A stretch of 64,000 nt of DNA, from contig CM055095.1 of NCBI GenBank assembly GCA_029204225.1, forward strand, positions 11,381,506 to 11,445,505, written 5' to 3'. The DNA is from Diphasiastrum complanatum. Lineage: Eukaryota; Streptophyta; Lycopodiopsida; Lycopodiales; Lycopodiaceae. Shown piece after piece: positions 22,440 through 33,071 of the stretch. Positions within the stretch are counted from its first letter, which is position 1; each line of letters begins with the position of its first letter. The notes under the pieces are model-generated. The model saw only the letters and a program-made list of their open reading frames with translations, did not search any database and had not been told where the DNA came from. The position numbers and the translations under genes were made by a program.

Positions 22440-22960
22440 ACAAAAGTAGGAAAAAAAACATGAGAAAAAAAAACCAAGAGAGATCAAAATATCATAAAAG
22501 ATAAAAAAATAATCCTAAGAAAACCAAAAAACAAGCATAAAAAATAATAAATAAGATTAGAATATTGAAAACAATCTAAAAAGACAAAATCCTATAAAAA
22601 ATTCCAAAAAAACACCATTTTATATAAACAATCTCAAAAAAAACAAAAAACTAGAAAACACATTAAAAAAAATTGAAAAAAGCTTTAAAAAAACAAAATA
22701 CTGTCAATTTTTTTTTTTTGAAAAAATCAAAAAATAAAATAAAAAAGTCATAGAATAAAAAAAAAACTAAATAGAGTCAAAAAATAATAAATTTTCGAAA
22801 AAACCAAAAAATAACATAAAAAAAAACAAGATAGTATCAAAAAAAATAATTTTTCGAAAAAACCAAAAAATAACACAAAAGAAATCATAAAATATATAAA
22901 AAAAAATCAAAATAGTGTCAAAAAAAGTAAAATTTTCGGAAAAACCAAATCAATAAAATG
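22440..22960. repeat. A-rich imperfect tandem repeat
   Basis: Units of roughly 70 bp contain AATTTTCGAAAAAACCAAAA, TAACA(T/C)AAAA and TCAAAA(A)TAGTGTC. The clearest three lie at about 22780-22950, and the more diverged upstream part shows the same words. It is extremely A-rich on the plus strand and non-coding. Confidence 0.75.
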
Positions 22961-22991
22961 TTGTGTGAGTCTTTGCCACTGAGTGAGCATT

Positions 22992-23340
22992 TCTTCCTAA
23001 GTACCGTTTGAACTTGAGCGATTGGGTCTAAGCGCAGCTAATGAGTACTTGCCTCTGAGCTGTAATCTGAGTGTAACTGTGACCCGAGTGCCAACCTTGA
23101 GTGATACCTTTTGTGGACTGAGTGGTGTTGAGCAATGGTTTCAAATGCTTGAGTACTAGTCTTTCCTAAGTACCGTTTGAACTTGAGCGATTGGGTCTGA
23201 GCGCAGCTAATGAGTACTGCCTCTGACAACAACAGCTGTCGTCTGAGTGTAACTGTGACCTGAGTGCCAACCTTGGGTGATACCTTCTGTGGACTGAGTG
23301 GTGTTTAGCAATGGTTTCGAATGCTTGAGTACTAGTCTTT
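22992..23340. repeat. Direct duplication, about 169-177 bp x2
   Basis: TTCCTAAGTACCGTTTGAAC starts both copies (from about 22994 and 23163), and both end GAATGCTTGAGTACTAGTCT or a one-base variant. The second has a short ACAACAACAGCTG-type insertion. Identity is above 90 percent by eye. The motifs GAGTG/TGAGC recur further along to about 23580. Confidence 0.88.
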
Positions 23341-24899
23341 CAAAGTTCCTAAATAGTGATCCACACTGAATTGCTTCAGCCTGAAGTATGATCCTCTATG
23401 ATGACCTCTTTGAAGAGTCTTCTTCTACAGGTATATTTGTTGTAGGCACAACTTGAGCACCATAGTTCAGAGGAGTCTGGCCTGGCAATTGCCATCAAGC
23501 GACACTATTGATTCCCATCTACTGAGTGAGCCGCCTGCATCATCTTCTCTGTGAGTCTTCTCTAAGACTGACCGAGTCACATGCACATAGATTTATCATC
23601 ATTCTGAGTGCGATGCACACAAGCGCTGCACACAGAGAGCCATGTTGAAGTGAGCGCTAACAGCTGATTGCATGAGCAGCGATTTGGAAGAAAAAAGATT
23701 ACTTGTCTGCAAAGAGAGCAGCTTTGAGCATTGCTGCAAAGTCTAGAGCTATAAAAAATTATCACTCTAACTTGCGTCTAGTAGCTATCATCTATCTAAT
23801 CCGTGGTAAAGGATCAGAGAGCAACCTATCTGATTAGCGACTGAAATTTGAGAATGAGACTCCTCAAGGTGCAGACAATTGAGGATGTAATGCTTGCTAC
23901 ACTCTACACTCCTGCCGTAATTACATGGACGAAATATTTTGCCTGGTATACTGCTAGAAGAACGCAACTATCCAACAAGTTGTTTGAGCTCGTGCCCATG
24001 GCTTCTTCACGTGATTACAAGAGCACATTCCTAAGAGCTGTCATAACGGAGTGCTGACAGCAGATCCACTATCAAGAATCAATACTACTTGGAGACTTTG
24101 AGCATTGTTCTATTCTCACACAACGAACTGCTGATTTCCATAGAGCATAATAATTGCGCGAGTCTTTGTCTCTACAAAATCGCTACTCTCAGATCTGATA
24201 AATGAGCATCGTTCCTGCATGAAAGAATATTTCACCTGAACGCTGTCACAGATGAACCGTTCTCCGGAGGTTTCAAGACCATCCGTCATTGTCAGTGACC
24301 AGGTTGCATTTGAGAGTACTGCTTCTTGGTGTCTATGAAGAAGTTTTCTACCAGTTTGAGAAGCTATGCAGCAAAAGTGAATTCCAACAATACTATACAT
24401 TCTCATGGACTTGTCAGCTACATGAATGTCTCTGATTTCCTGTGGGCTGGAGCTGGAGGAGGCCTGAGAAGAGAATCTCACATGTAAGCTTCCTTATTTC
24501 ATTTTCATACTCTTCTACTTGTGCATCGAATCTGTGATGATATAACTGTGCATGTAATAGCAGTGTTTACAGCTTCTATTTGCAAAGATCAGCGATGTAA
24601 ACTGTCTTCTTCCATATCTTCATAAAGAAGGATTGTAGCATGCTAAAGGGAATCATAGATAGTGTACTGTTATGTCTTATGAGAAAGTTAAATGCAGGAT
24701 ACTTGTGATTTGAGACGATGATAGTTTAAAACCCTAGCAGGTCGCTAGTTTGCTCAGAGTGATTGCTTTTTATGTAAATGTATGGAGAATATCTTTTAGG
24801 AAGGTTGCTTGAGTGAATGTGATGAGTAAATTAAGCAAATCATCTTCATCTCCTTGGAACACAGGAGCGAGGCTAGTCTTACATTTAATTTAAAAACCT
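23341..24899. other. Unrecognised sequence, balanced composition
   Basis: Less A+T-rich than its neighbours. Frames of 60-121 codons occur on both strands (for example 24116-24481 minus, 23848-24057 plus). None has recognisable domains, and none continues beyond stops in a way that suggests splicing. It could be the non-coding 3' part of the minus-strand CACTA element whose gene ends at 24900. Confidence 0.35.
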
Positions 24900-26049
24900 C
24901 TACTCATCATTACTTCCTCCCTCCTCGCCTCCTTCGTCTTGTAGGTGTACATTGGTGTCCACATCTTCAAACTCCCCTTCGCTCTCATCCACATTCTCTT
25001 CCACATTTTGCTCTTCAAAATTTTCTACATTTTCTTCCACATCACGAATGCTTGAAGTTGTAGAGCCTCTCTACAAAATAGAATCAAAGATTCAATTAAA
25101 TTGAGATTAAACTTACATGTAAACCACAAAGTAAACAATCACAAAACAATAAAGGTTAAGAGTTTACGATTGGAAACAATCCATGGTATTCCATAAAAGC
25201 TTTAAGGCTGACATATCCATCATCGTAACCTTGTTTGTACTCCATGGCGGTCATCTGTCTTCCAAATTCACTAAGCTACATTCAACAAAAAAACATAGTT
25301 TAGCAATACTATATAGCTTAGCAATAAAAAACATTAACAATCTCACTACAAAAATGGAATCATAGTAAAAAATATTGCACTTACAAATTGGGCCTCTAGA
25401 TTGCCCCATCCTCCCGATCCCAAGTGACTTTGGCCATGTTTTAAGAGCTTCTCGGTGGCGGCCCTACGTTGTTGTTTATACTTTTGGGGATTGTTTTGCA
25501 ACAATTCCCCTTTCATCCTCCTCCAATCCCTTTTGGAGCACCATCCAAGCTTCGCGGGAATCTTGGAATTCCTCACGGCTCTTCTCATCAATTGCCTTTT
25601 GTTTCGAATCCAAAGGCACATTGTATTCAAAGCCCAAGTCCTACTAAAAGCCTTGGATTGAGGGAATTCATAATATAAAGTCTCTATTATTTTATTTTTG
25701 TCTTCAAGCGATTGGGATGACCAATCAATCATGTAATCTTTACCAAAATATAAAGCAACTAAATCACGCAAACATGCATGAACTACATTGTCACGCGTAT
25801 TTTTTATAACTCCACCACGTGGATTAAGATCATAATACACACTACACGATTCCTGGAAAGGGGCATCTTCGGAAGCTCTCTCTCGGATGATTCACCCGAA
25901 GAAGATAACACAAGATTTTTGATTCTATCTCTTTGTTGAGGAGATAGATTCTCAAACCACTCTTGATTATATTCTTCAGGCTCCTCAAGAGCTTTTCTCC
26001 TAGATGGTCTCCCACTTGACCTTCCACTTGACCTACCACTTGAAGACAT
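24900..26049 (-). CDS. CACTA (En/Spm, Ptta type) transposase-family gene, three exons, one frame break
   Basis: Exon 1 runs from the ATG at 26049 to 25385, exon 2 is 25275-25168 and exon 3 is 25070-24900 (stop TAG). Both introns, 25384-25276 (donor GTAAGT) and 25167-25071, are GT-AG, about 100 bp and preserve the frame. The product of about 310 residues has a Ser/Gly/Arg-rich start, then a domain with TWALNTMCLWIRNKRQLMRR, GWCSKRDWRRM and a GSGGW-type motif before the exon junction, and a Glu/Asp-rich tail. This pattern matches plant Transposase_24 (Ptta/En/Spm), the accessory ORF of CACTA elements. A CT-repeat at 25876-25884 shifts the frame by two, so the copy is broken or the repeat is misread. 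Confidence 0.72.
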
Positions 26050-26307
26050 TGTAGCAAAGAAAAATTTTAAAAGTTAGAAGTAGTGGAAAATGAGAGTGAA
26101 AGAGTAGTGAAGACTGTTAGATTAGAAGAGTTAGCAATAGATCAATAGTAAGCAAGAACAAGCAAGATCTATAGTAAGCAAGAACAAGCAAGATCACTAG
26201 CAAGGAAGCAAGCAAGCAAAATCTATAGAGCTTGGAAGAGCAATAGCAAGCAAGAACACTAAACACTAGATTAGCAAAAACCTATAAAACTTGAAAGCAA
26301 AAGAAGT

Positions 26308-26345
26308 TATCCACGCGATATCCACGCGTGGATGTTCCATGTGGT
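26308..26345. repeat. CACTA-type subterminal motifs
   Basis: ATCCACGCGTGGAT (26320-26333) is a perfect palindrome, with CCACGCGAT just before it and CCATGTGG just after. Similar CACGCGTG palindromes cluster at 60582-60956 beyond the other CACTA gene. They lie upstream of the transposase-family gene start, where transposase-binding repeats are expected. Confidence 0.55.
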
Positions 26346-26459
26346 TTTTTTTTCCTCTCTTCACATGTGAGAGGGTCCCCCACATGGGCTTGCATGCTTC
26401 AAACCTAATATCATTCTATTTCAATCTCGTTAGAGTTAAATGCGTTACTTAAACTACCT

Positions 26460-26775
26460 AAACCTTGCGATTATGTCTTATTTCGTAATGTCACCTCATA
26501 TGCCCTCCCTACTGCGTGTAGGGTTTTCCTATTAAGGAAAGATTATAACCTTGTCTTTAATGGGAGAAAAGTAAGGGCTACACACCTTAGGATTGGAAAT
26601 TTTAATTACTATTAAACTATTTAATGTTGACTAAATTTTGATCTATCCAGTAAACAATAAATTACAAAAGTACTACATTGCTATGCACAAAATGACGGTC
26701 ATCAACTAATTTGATTATATTAGGTAAACAAATATTCATGAACTTGAACTATATTCAACTAATACAAAAAATGAA
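26460..26775 (+). repeat. Dispersed repeat, inverted copy at 46500-46850
   Basis: CCCTCCCTACT, GTGTAGGGTTTTCCTAT, GGGAGAAAAGTAAGGGCTAC and CCAGTAAACAATAAATT all recur on the opposite strand at 46500-46850 in the same order. A weaker third relative lies at 29530-29690. It is non-coding and the ends are not defined. Confidence 0.8.
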
Positions 26776-27533
26776 CAACACAAATTTCTGAGTATCAGAG
26801 ATGATTTTCATGATACTATTGTATGATATAAGTTATCATTGACCCTCTTGAAACACATAGGCGACTTTATACTTGACGAGGGTGAAACATACCTCCTGAG
26901 CTAGGAACGAATCAATTTGTCACAACATTATCCAGAACAACCCTGCCCAGGCCATCTCTTGACACACGGACCTTGGGAGACGACATCTAGCAAACAAGCT
27001 GCCTCGGTCCCCTACGCATTATGAGAAAAATAGTCGAGCACTCATTTTGATCAATTCTAAAAAACATTCAGGCCTTGAATTGTCACATGTTTCCTATCTT
27101 TGGCATATGAAATGCATCACTAAACTTAGATCCATATCTAACGAACTGCCTTATGGATGGAAGCACCCAGATTATAAAGAGCCCAAGGAACTACCACCTT
27201 GATCTTTAAATACCACAGACATGAGAAGATCCTACTTATGAGGCAAATTGAGTGATATGTATAGAATTCCCACATGATGGTGCTTGACAATGACATAGCT
27301 CGAGTGACCCCTCAAAACTGTGACCTTGCTTATGACTCTAAGATGGAAGCCTAGATCACCTTTATGGACATACCCCATGATATAAAGGAAGGACTCATAG
27401 TAGGCATCCTTCGCTCTAGATCTTGTCCTCAGGAGGTTGATCTTCTCAAGGGAGGTGAATGATGAAAGAAAGCCTACTGATGGATCTTAATTATCACTTC
27501 ATGTTATTGCTGATAAAAGGGAGAAGATCGGGA
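26776..27533. other. No gene seen
   Basis: Part of this (about 26835-26960) is a distant match to the beginning of the LTRs at 36212 and 39117 (GACCCTCTT...GCGAGGGTGAAAC). The rest is unrecognised. Confidence 0.4.
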
Positions 27534-27960
27534 GAGAGAGAGTAAGAGAGAGAGAGGACAAGGTTTTATTAGGAAGAGTAGAAGATGATCAAATACAAAG
27601 GAAATGGCTTTCTTTAATAGATTTGAGTTGTTAGCCCCCTTCACTCTTATTGACTACTGAAGCTCTCAGTAGAATCACGATCTTGACCGTCAAGATCACT
27701 TTGTGTTTCTTGAGGACAAGTTGTGTTTCCTAGCTTAAGAACTTTACAAAAGCTAAGTTTAAAATACTTTATTTAATAGTTGTGCTCCATTGCACTTATT
27801 AGCCTAAGGCCCAATGTTGGACTCACACACGCAAGATGCCAATTCGTCGCCTGTTGCTAATACTCCCAACTCTCTACTTTAGGTATGAAGTGTTCGGGCT
27901 TATTGCAAAAGAATCTTGGCAAATTTTAGAATATTTCATGTTGTTCCTAGAATCGGACAA
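27534..27960 (-). repeat. LTR-like block B, copy 2
   Basis: It begins with GA repeats and aligns with 3215-3640 in the same orientation over about 400 bp, with shared CAATGTTGGACTCACACACG and AATCGGACAA. The sequence corresponding to the TATA box in copy 1 is degenerate here. The plus-strand frame 27836-28129 is incidental. Confidence 0.6.
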
Positions 27961-28409
27961 CATGCTCGTGCTACCTAGTCTCATGGCACTGCCTCTGACT
28001 GGTCCTTGGGATGATGACAAGTCACTGGCACTGTCAAAGTTTGTAGAGAGCATAGGTATATATATAGATCTTTTTTTTTTTCTGCTTTTGTGCACTAGGA
28101 AAAATGTAGAGATGAGTTTGCTTACTTAAAATTTGAGGCTTTATTCGATGATGACATGCAAGAACATGGACTTGCCAGACTTTCAATAATAACCATATGA
28201 GTCTAGTGGCCATTCCTAATAAACTTTTTCATCGACAAATGGGTAGTTAATACCATCCAGCAGAGGATCCCATGATAAGGCTGGTTGATATTGATCCTGA
28301 TAGATCGGCACTACTTCTCCTAGTGGTATTGACATATTTAATGACACAAAACAAATACAATCAAGATGCAAGGACTATACATCTCTACATATCAGCAAAA
28401 TTTAAATCT
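27961..28409. other. No gene seen, between LTR-like block and SET relic
   Basis: Unrecognised; may be internal or untranslated sequence of the same minus-strand element. Confidence 0.3.
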
Positions 28410-28990
28410 TCACATTTGACTTATTGTCTTTTGCAAACATTTGGGTAGAGGACTGTTGAAACTATACTTGATGAACAATTCCTCCCCAAACCTGATAGAT
28501 CTAGTGGCACAGACCATTACATAAGTGCCCTTTACATTCCTAGTAAAATATTTTTCTTTTCCATTGGTGCGTTCTTCAAAATCACAATTCATCAATAGAG
28601 GGTGGCCAATGGAACTATTTATATATGCAACAATGTTTCCATGCACATTTGGACATCCATCAATGTATGTACGATTTTCCCTTGAGATGTTGCCTCCTTC
28701 CATGCGAACAAGCATCTGAATTCATGCCATATACTTGCATCCTCCATTGGTGACAACACAAAGCATGCCAATCACCTCAATTGTATTGAGGTCCTGCATA
28801 TGGCATCAATGTCACAACACTATTTAGAGGGACCTCAATACTACTCAATGCAAAACGACCCAAACCAGCCTCAGGAAAGTGTTCACTAGGCATGATCATG
28901 TACATTCGACCCCAATACGTAAATGGTGTTCCATTTCATGGTAATGGTGATTGGCCAACATGAATATTTACTTCTAATGAAAGTTTTTAC
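28410..28990 (-). pseudogene. SET-domain (lysine methyltransferase-like) relic
   Basis: The minus strand has an upstream frame with KYSCWP, GTPFTYWGRMYMIMPSEHF and GLGRFALSSIEVPLNSVV...YAGPQYN, the N-terminal strand and YxG of a SET domain. After a gap with stops, 28715-28410 reads TYIDGCPNVHGNIVAYINSS, LMNCDFEE, YVMVCATRSIRFGEELFIKY: the N-x-A-x-[YF]-I-N-x-S, N-C and GEEL-x-x-Y signatures of the SET core. Known SET domains transfer methyl groups from S-adenosylmethionine to lysine. This copy is interrupted. It lies next to LTR-like block B, and a related copy sits at 44305-44529. Confidence 0.7.
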
Positions 28991-29366
28991 TAATAGTTGC
29001 AAGCTAGGTGGAAGAGGAAAGTAAAAAAAGAACCTAGAATGTCTTTTGACACATCAACAGTGCGTAGGAATTTGCAATTATATTTCATGCTACTCATGTG
29101 CAACATCCAGGATAGGTGTGGTTGGGTGTAGGGAACGTTCTAGAGATTTGGAGACATGGATTGAATCACAAGGCATTGATGAACTAATTATATCATGCAA
29201 AGGGGTCATCATCAACAAGAGCATCATCTAAGGCCAATGATGATCCAAAAGCAATATTCATTTGATTTATCCTATCAATAATATTCTCGATCTCTCTTGC
29301 AACTATTTTCCTTGAAACCAACTTATGTTCCTTCTTCTGCAAAAGTTGAAAATGTTAGAAGTATCA

Positions 29367-29369
<3 letters not shown>

Positions 29370-29417
<48 letters not shown>
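29370..29417. repeat. (CT)n microsatellite
   Basis: About 24 CT units. Confidence 0.95.
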
Positions 29418-29420
<3 letters not shown>

Positions 29421-29695
29421 CATGAAACATAAGTTAATATATAACACTCACACCCACCCTAAACACACATGAAAAGAAAAATAGAGTAAACATTATAGAG
29501 TGATAATCAAAACTCCCGAACCACATGATTATATCCTATTCCATAATGTCACCACATGCTCCCTCCTTACGACATTTGGGCTTTTTTGTGTAACATATCT
29601 TTCAACAAAAAACATTTAAACCACGTCTTTAACAAAAAACAAGGGCAACACACCTTCCTAGCACTGCGAGTGTTAGTTACCTTTAACTCTTTCAT

Positions 29696-29698
<3 letters not shown>

Positions 29699-29785
<87 letters not shown>

Positions 29786-29795
29786 GCTCTCTCTC
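29699..29795. repeat. (CT)n microsatellite with CG interruptions
   Basis: Almost 100 bp of CT units interrupted by CG steps near 29757, 29785 and 29793. An open frame crossing it encodes only Ser-Leu repeats and is not a gene. Confidence 0.95.
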
Positions 29796-29830
29796 GGATG
29801 TGAATGAGTCTATGGGTGATTGGAATTGGA

Positions 29831-30020
29831 AATCAAGATTAACTACATCTAATCATTCTATTTGAATTTTTTTTCTTAGAAGCAAGTGAGAGATTAACTT
29901 CATCTAATCATTCTATTTGGATTTTTCCTTTAAGAAGCAAGTGAGTTACTAACTTCATCTAATTATTCTATTTGGATTTTTCCTTTTAGAAGCAAGTGAG
30001 AGATTAATTTCAAAGTATCG
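29831..30020. repeat. Tandem repeat, about 60 bp x3
   Basis: Three units contain ATCTAAT(C/T)ATTCTATTTG, a T-rich run, then AGAAGCAAGTGAG. They lie just downstream, on the minus strand, of the CACTA transposase N-terminus. Confidence 0.85.
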
Positions 30021-30119
30021 TGGCACTCATCCTATCACTCAATATTTATTGGCCAAACTATACTTGAAGTGTCATAAGGGTCAAAGATTAAGGCATTTCC
30101 AAAAAACACTTTAAAGAGT

Positions 30120-30640
30120 TCACCTTTCATACTCTTGGATTCTTTGTGTGCACTCCATTGGCCCAAATATGATCGTTGATAATCCTCCTTGTCCGAATCC
30201 TAAGGCCTTTGCATTGTGTGCATGTACATGGTATCCTCTCATCATATTCTGGTTGAAACTGGTCCAATAATCCAATTGCAAATTGTACAAATTCTTTCAG
30301 TGTCATTCAGTGAAAATTGACAAATTCTAATATGTGACGAATTGTAACATGTGACAAAAATTGACAAAATAATCTTTGTACATTTAGTGCATTTGCAACC
30401 TTCATTTGTGATGGAGTGGTGTCTTGGCTTTCCAAAGAGCAATATACTATATCACAATCCTCAACCAAATCGGAGTACATCACTATTACAAATAAAAGAA
30501 TTATGACATAAACCAATATACATACATGTGATGGATCAATAGGTGGTCTACGTCGACTGATGGAAGAGCTTGAAGATGAACCAGTCAATAGTTGTTCATT
30601 GTACTTTAGTCTTGCTTGATAGTGAAGGTTCCGCATTTAG
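30120..30640 (-). pseudogene. CACTA transposase N-terminal (transposase-associated) fragment
   Basis: The minus-strand frame near 30300-30120 reads LLDQFQPEYDERIPCTCTQC, then CKGLRIRTRRIINDHI, WANGVHTK. The C-x-C-x2-C cluster followed by R......H....G is the transposase-associated domain at the N-terminus of plant En/Spm TNP2 proteins. Upstream frames (30307-30636) have a Ser-rich stretch, a possible donor (CAC|GTATGT) near 30526 and an acceptor near 30478. The TNP2 catalytic domain does not follow. Confidence 0.6.
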
Positions 30641-33071
30641 AAACACCCCACCCCAGTTACTCATTGAAACACATGGGCCTTGGGAGGCAAGAACACTCGA
30701 CTGCCTAACTCCCAAGGTGGGTCGAATCCATGAGCACAGAAAGGCTAAGTGAAGACCGCAAAAGTGTAAAAGTCAACGTTAGTGGCTTAAATAGTACTTA
30801 ACTCAGATATTAGGCTCACACTTAACAACACAAAGTTTCACTTTAGATAAAATGAAATGAAAATCATATTGAACATCTCTATGCTGGCTTAGTACACTTC
30901 ACGAACTAGTGAGGAAAATTCGACGTCCTTTGTGTATGACAACTTTGGGGTCTATCTTGAGAATCAGTACTAAAATCTTTATGTCGACTCCCCCATACAG
31001 TAATGTGACTTCAGTGAGAATTAAAGCCATACCTAAAACTTCAACCAACAGTATTGTGAGGATCATACAGTGAGTTTAAAAAAGACAACCCCCCCTAAAA
31101 ACTACAAAAAGCATTCTGACCAAAATCATAAAATTCAATGAACGAGGTTGGTTTGGGACATTATAACGGGAATGGGGAGTATCGTAAAAATAGTAATGGG
31201 AATGATGGGTACCATAGAAAGTTATGATTGAGTGGGGGAGATAGAAAACAAAAACTACACAAGTTTGATTACGTACACACTTGAGAAATCATATTGGTAG
31301 AAGTGGCCATATCAGTAGGCCGTAAGGCAGTGACCCTAGGACGTGGAAAATTTTAGTCGTGACAAGTAGCCACATAACCAATAAACGTACACCACTATGG
31401 AGGCATGCCCAGTTGCAGTTGAGTCATCATAAAAGCCAACCACCTAGACTCGAAAAGAGAATATGCTAGTGGAATTTCTTAGTACTACACAAGGTAGAAA
31501 ACAACAACTATCACCAGAATATCTTTGAGAGTGATAAATCATCCCATACACTGAATGATCGACAAAAAAATGATAGGGTATTGAATATTTAAGAAAAGCC
31601 TATTGAATATCAGGAATCAGACCAAAAACTCAAAGTACATTGTCAAACCGTAAATACTTCCAAAACCGGTTTCACCTATTTAGAATGATTTTCGTGTTTG
31701 ATAAAGTGCCATGGCACAGTTCGGTAACCCCAAAAGGTTCTGTCCAGTAGTATGAATCTTAAGTTGGGGATCTGTAACCATTATAGCTTTAGATACTACT
31801 TTGGGACGCGTGACCACCTGCGACCTCGCTTTAGAACTAAACACGAATGGAACCCAAATATAGGCCACTTTGTACCTACATATAGGTCAGCACTGGTTTC
31901 CCCTATCGATTCAAGAAGCACTACTACACAATATTCCCCGAGCAGCCTTAGGGTTCATATGACAGACCTAGGATATCACTTCCTACCCCTATCGGGTGAC
32001 GTATGCCAACTGTTTAGACCAGGAACTGCGAGATATCATTTTTATACACATGAATTTCACCACAACCTGCAACCCTGGGACATCTTATTAAGAATATGAC
32101 ACCACAAGTATTACAGTTACCTAGACATGTATGAGTTCAGGCCAGACGGGTTGTGAAAGCTAATTGATGCTACGTCCACGTGCTTCGCAGGAGTATCAAA
32201 AGAAGTATCACAAACACCCCCGAATACCCCTTGCGTCGATCTTTTTGACCAATATCCAAAGTCGCCTGGAACTGCTAATAGCGTCAACATAGATTCAGAA
32301 GATAGACCCAGGAATAGAAATCAACGGACACTATACCAACACCTTGAACTAGTCGTGAATATATCAAGTGACGTATTATTCGAGGACCCTATTGATAATC
32401 TCCGCTTAGAAATGAGAACCATTTGAGTCGTTCGGGTTGGATCTCACAAGATTCTTGGCTAGAAATCTTTTTGAGATCCCTCGAATTTCTTTGGATCTCA
32501 CAAGATTCTATCTGAGAATCCTTGCGATTCCGTTAGGTCCTACCTAGGTTTTAGAGTCAGATTTACCATAAATCTAGGTCAATAGTATGAATGGCAGCAC
32601 CACTCAAATATTGCCTTGTCCTACACGAAGGATGGATGGCCATAAGGTTTGTTACCCTCGACACACAGCATGATAGTATGAGCACCAGAGATCTAGCCAC
32701 TGAAATAGTTAGAGAAGTACGACAGTTCCAAATTCACATTTTCTAATCGCATAGATCTTGTATGGGTACTATTGTCCACCACTTTCACCCAACTATGCCA
32801 AGGACAGAACATAGTTAGCATACCAGATTCTAAGAGAGTAGAAGTGACAAAAACACCATCGTAACTTGATAATTAGTTCATCTCCCAAGCGGTCATACCT
32901 CTAAGAGCCTGGAAAACTCTTATTGATTCGGGAGTACAAGGTGATTAGGACAACCCTTGGGATTGGGAATGACATTACCCTGATCACTCGCGTAAGGGCA
33001 TTGTGGGCCCTTCCCCCATTGGGGATCTTCCGATGGGACCAGTCCCTCTACGGAAAATCCACCCAACAACA
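30617..33071 (+). repeat. LTR family 4, copy U1 (start missing, 1.4 kb longer)
   Basis: It aligns with the LTRs at 36212-37409 and 39117-40316 from TGATAGTGAAGGTTCCGC to the end ...CCCAACAACA at 33071. It lacks the first 112 bp. Between about 30795 and 32155 it holds about 1.37 kb absent from the other two copies, without visible target duplication, so this may be the fuller LTR or an insertion. Confidence 0.75.

Noticed and set aside
22992-23340. CRISPR-like or satellite array
   Set aside because: There are only two copies of a 170-bp unit and no short repeats with spacers; the setting is a plant genome.
25375-25678. Three plus-strand frames opposite the CACTA gene
   Set aside because: They are shadows of the minus-strand exon, which has splice sites and a recognised domain.
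27836-28129. 97-codon plus-strand frame as a gene
   Set aside because: It overlaps the LTR-like block B, whose other copy (3.5 kb) does not keep the frame.
29556-29807. 83-codon open frame of Ser-Leu repeats
   Set aside because: It is a read-through of the (CT)n microsatellite and has no other content.
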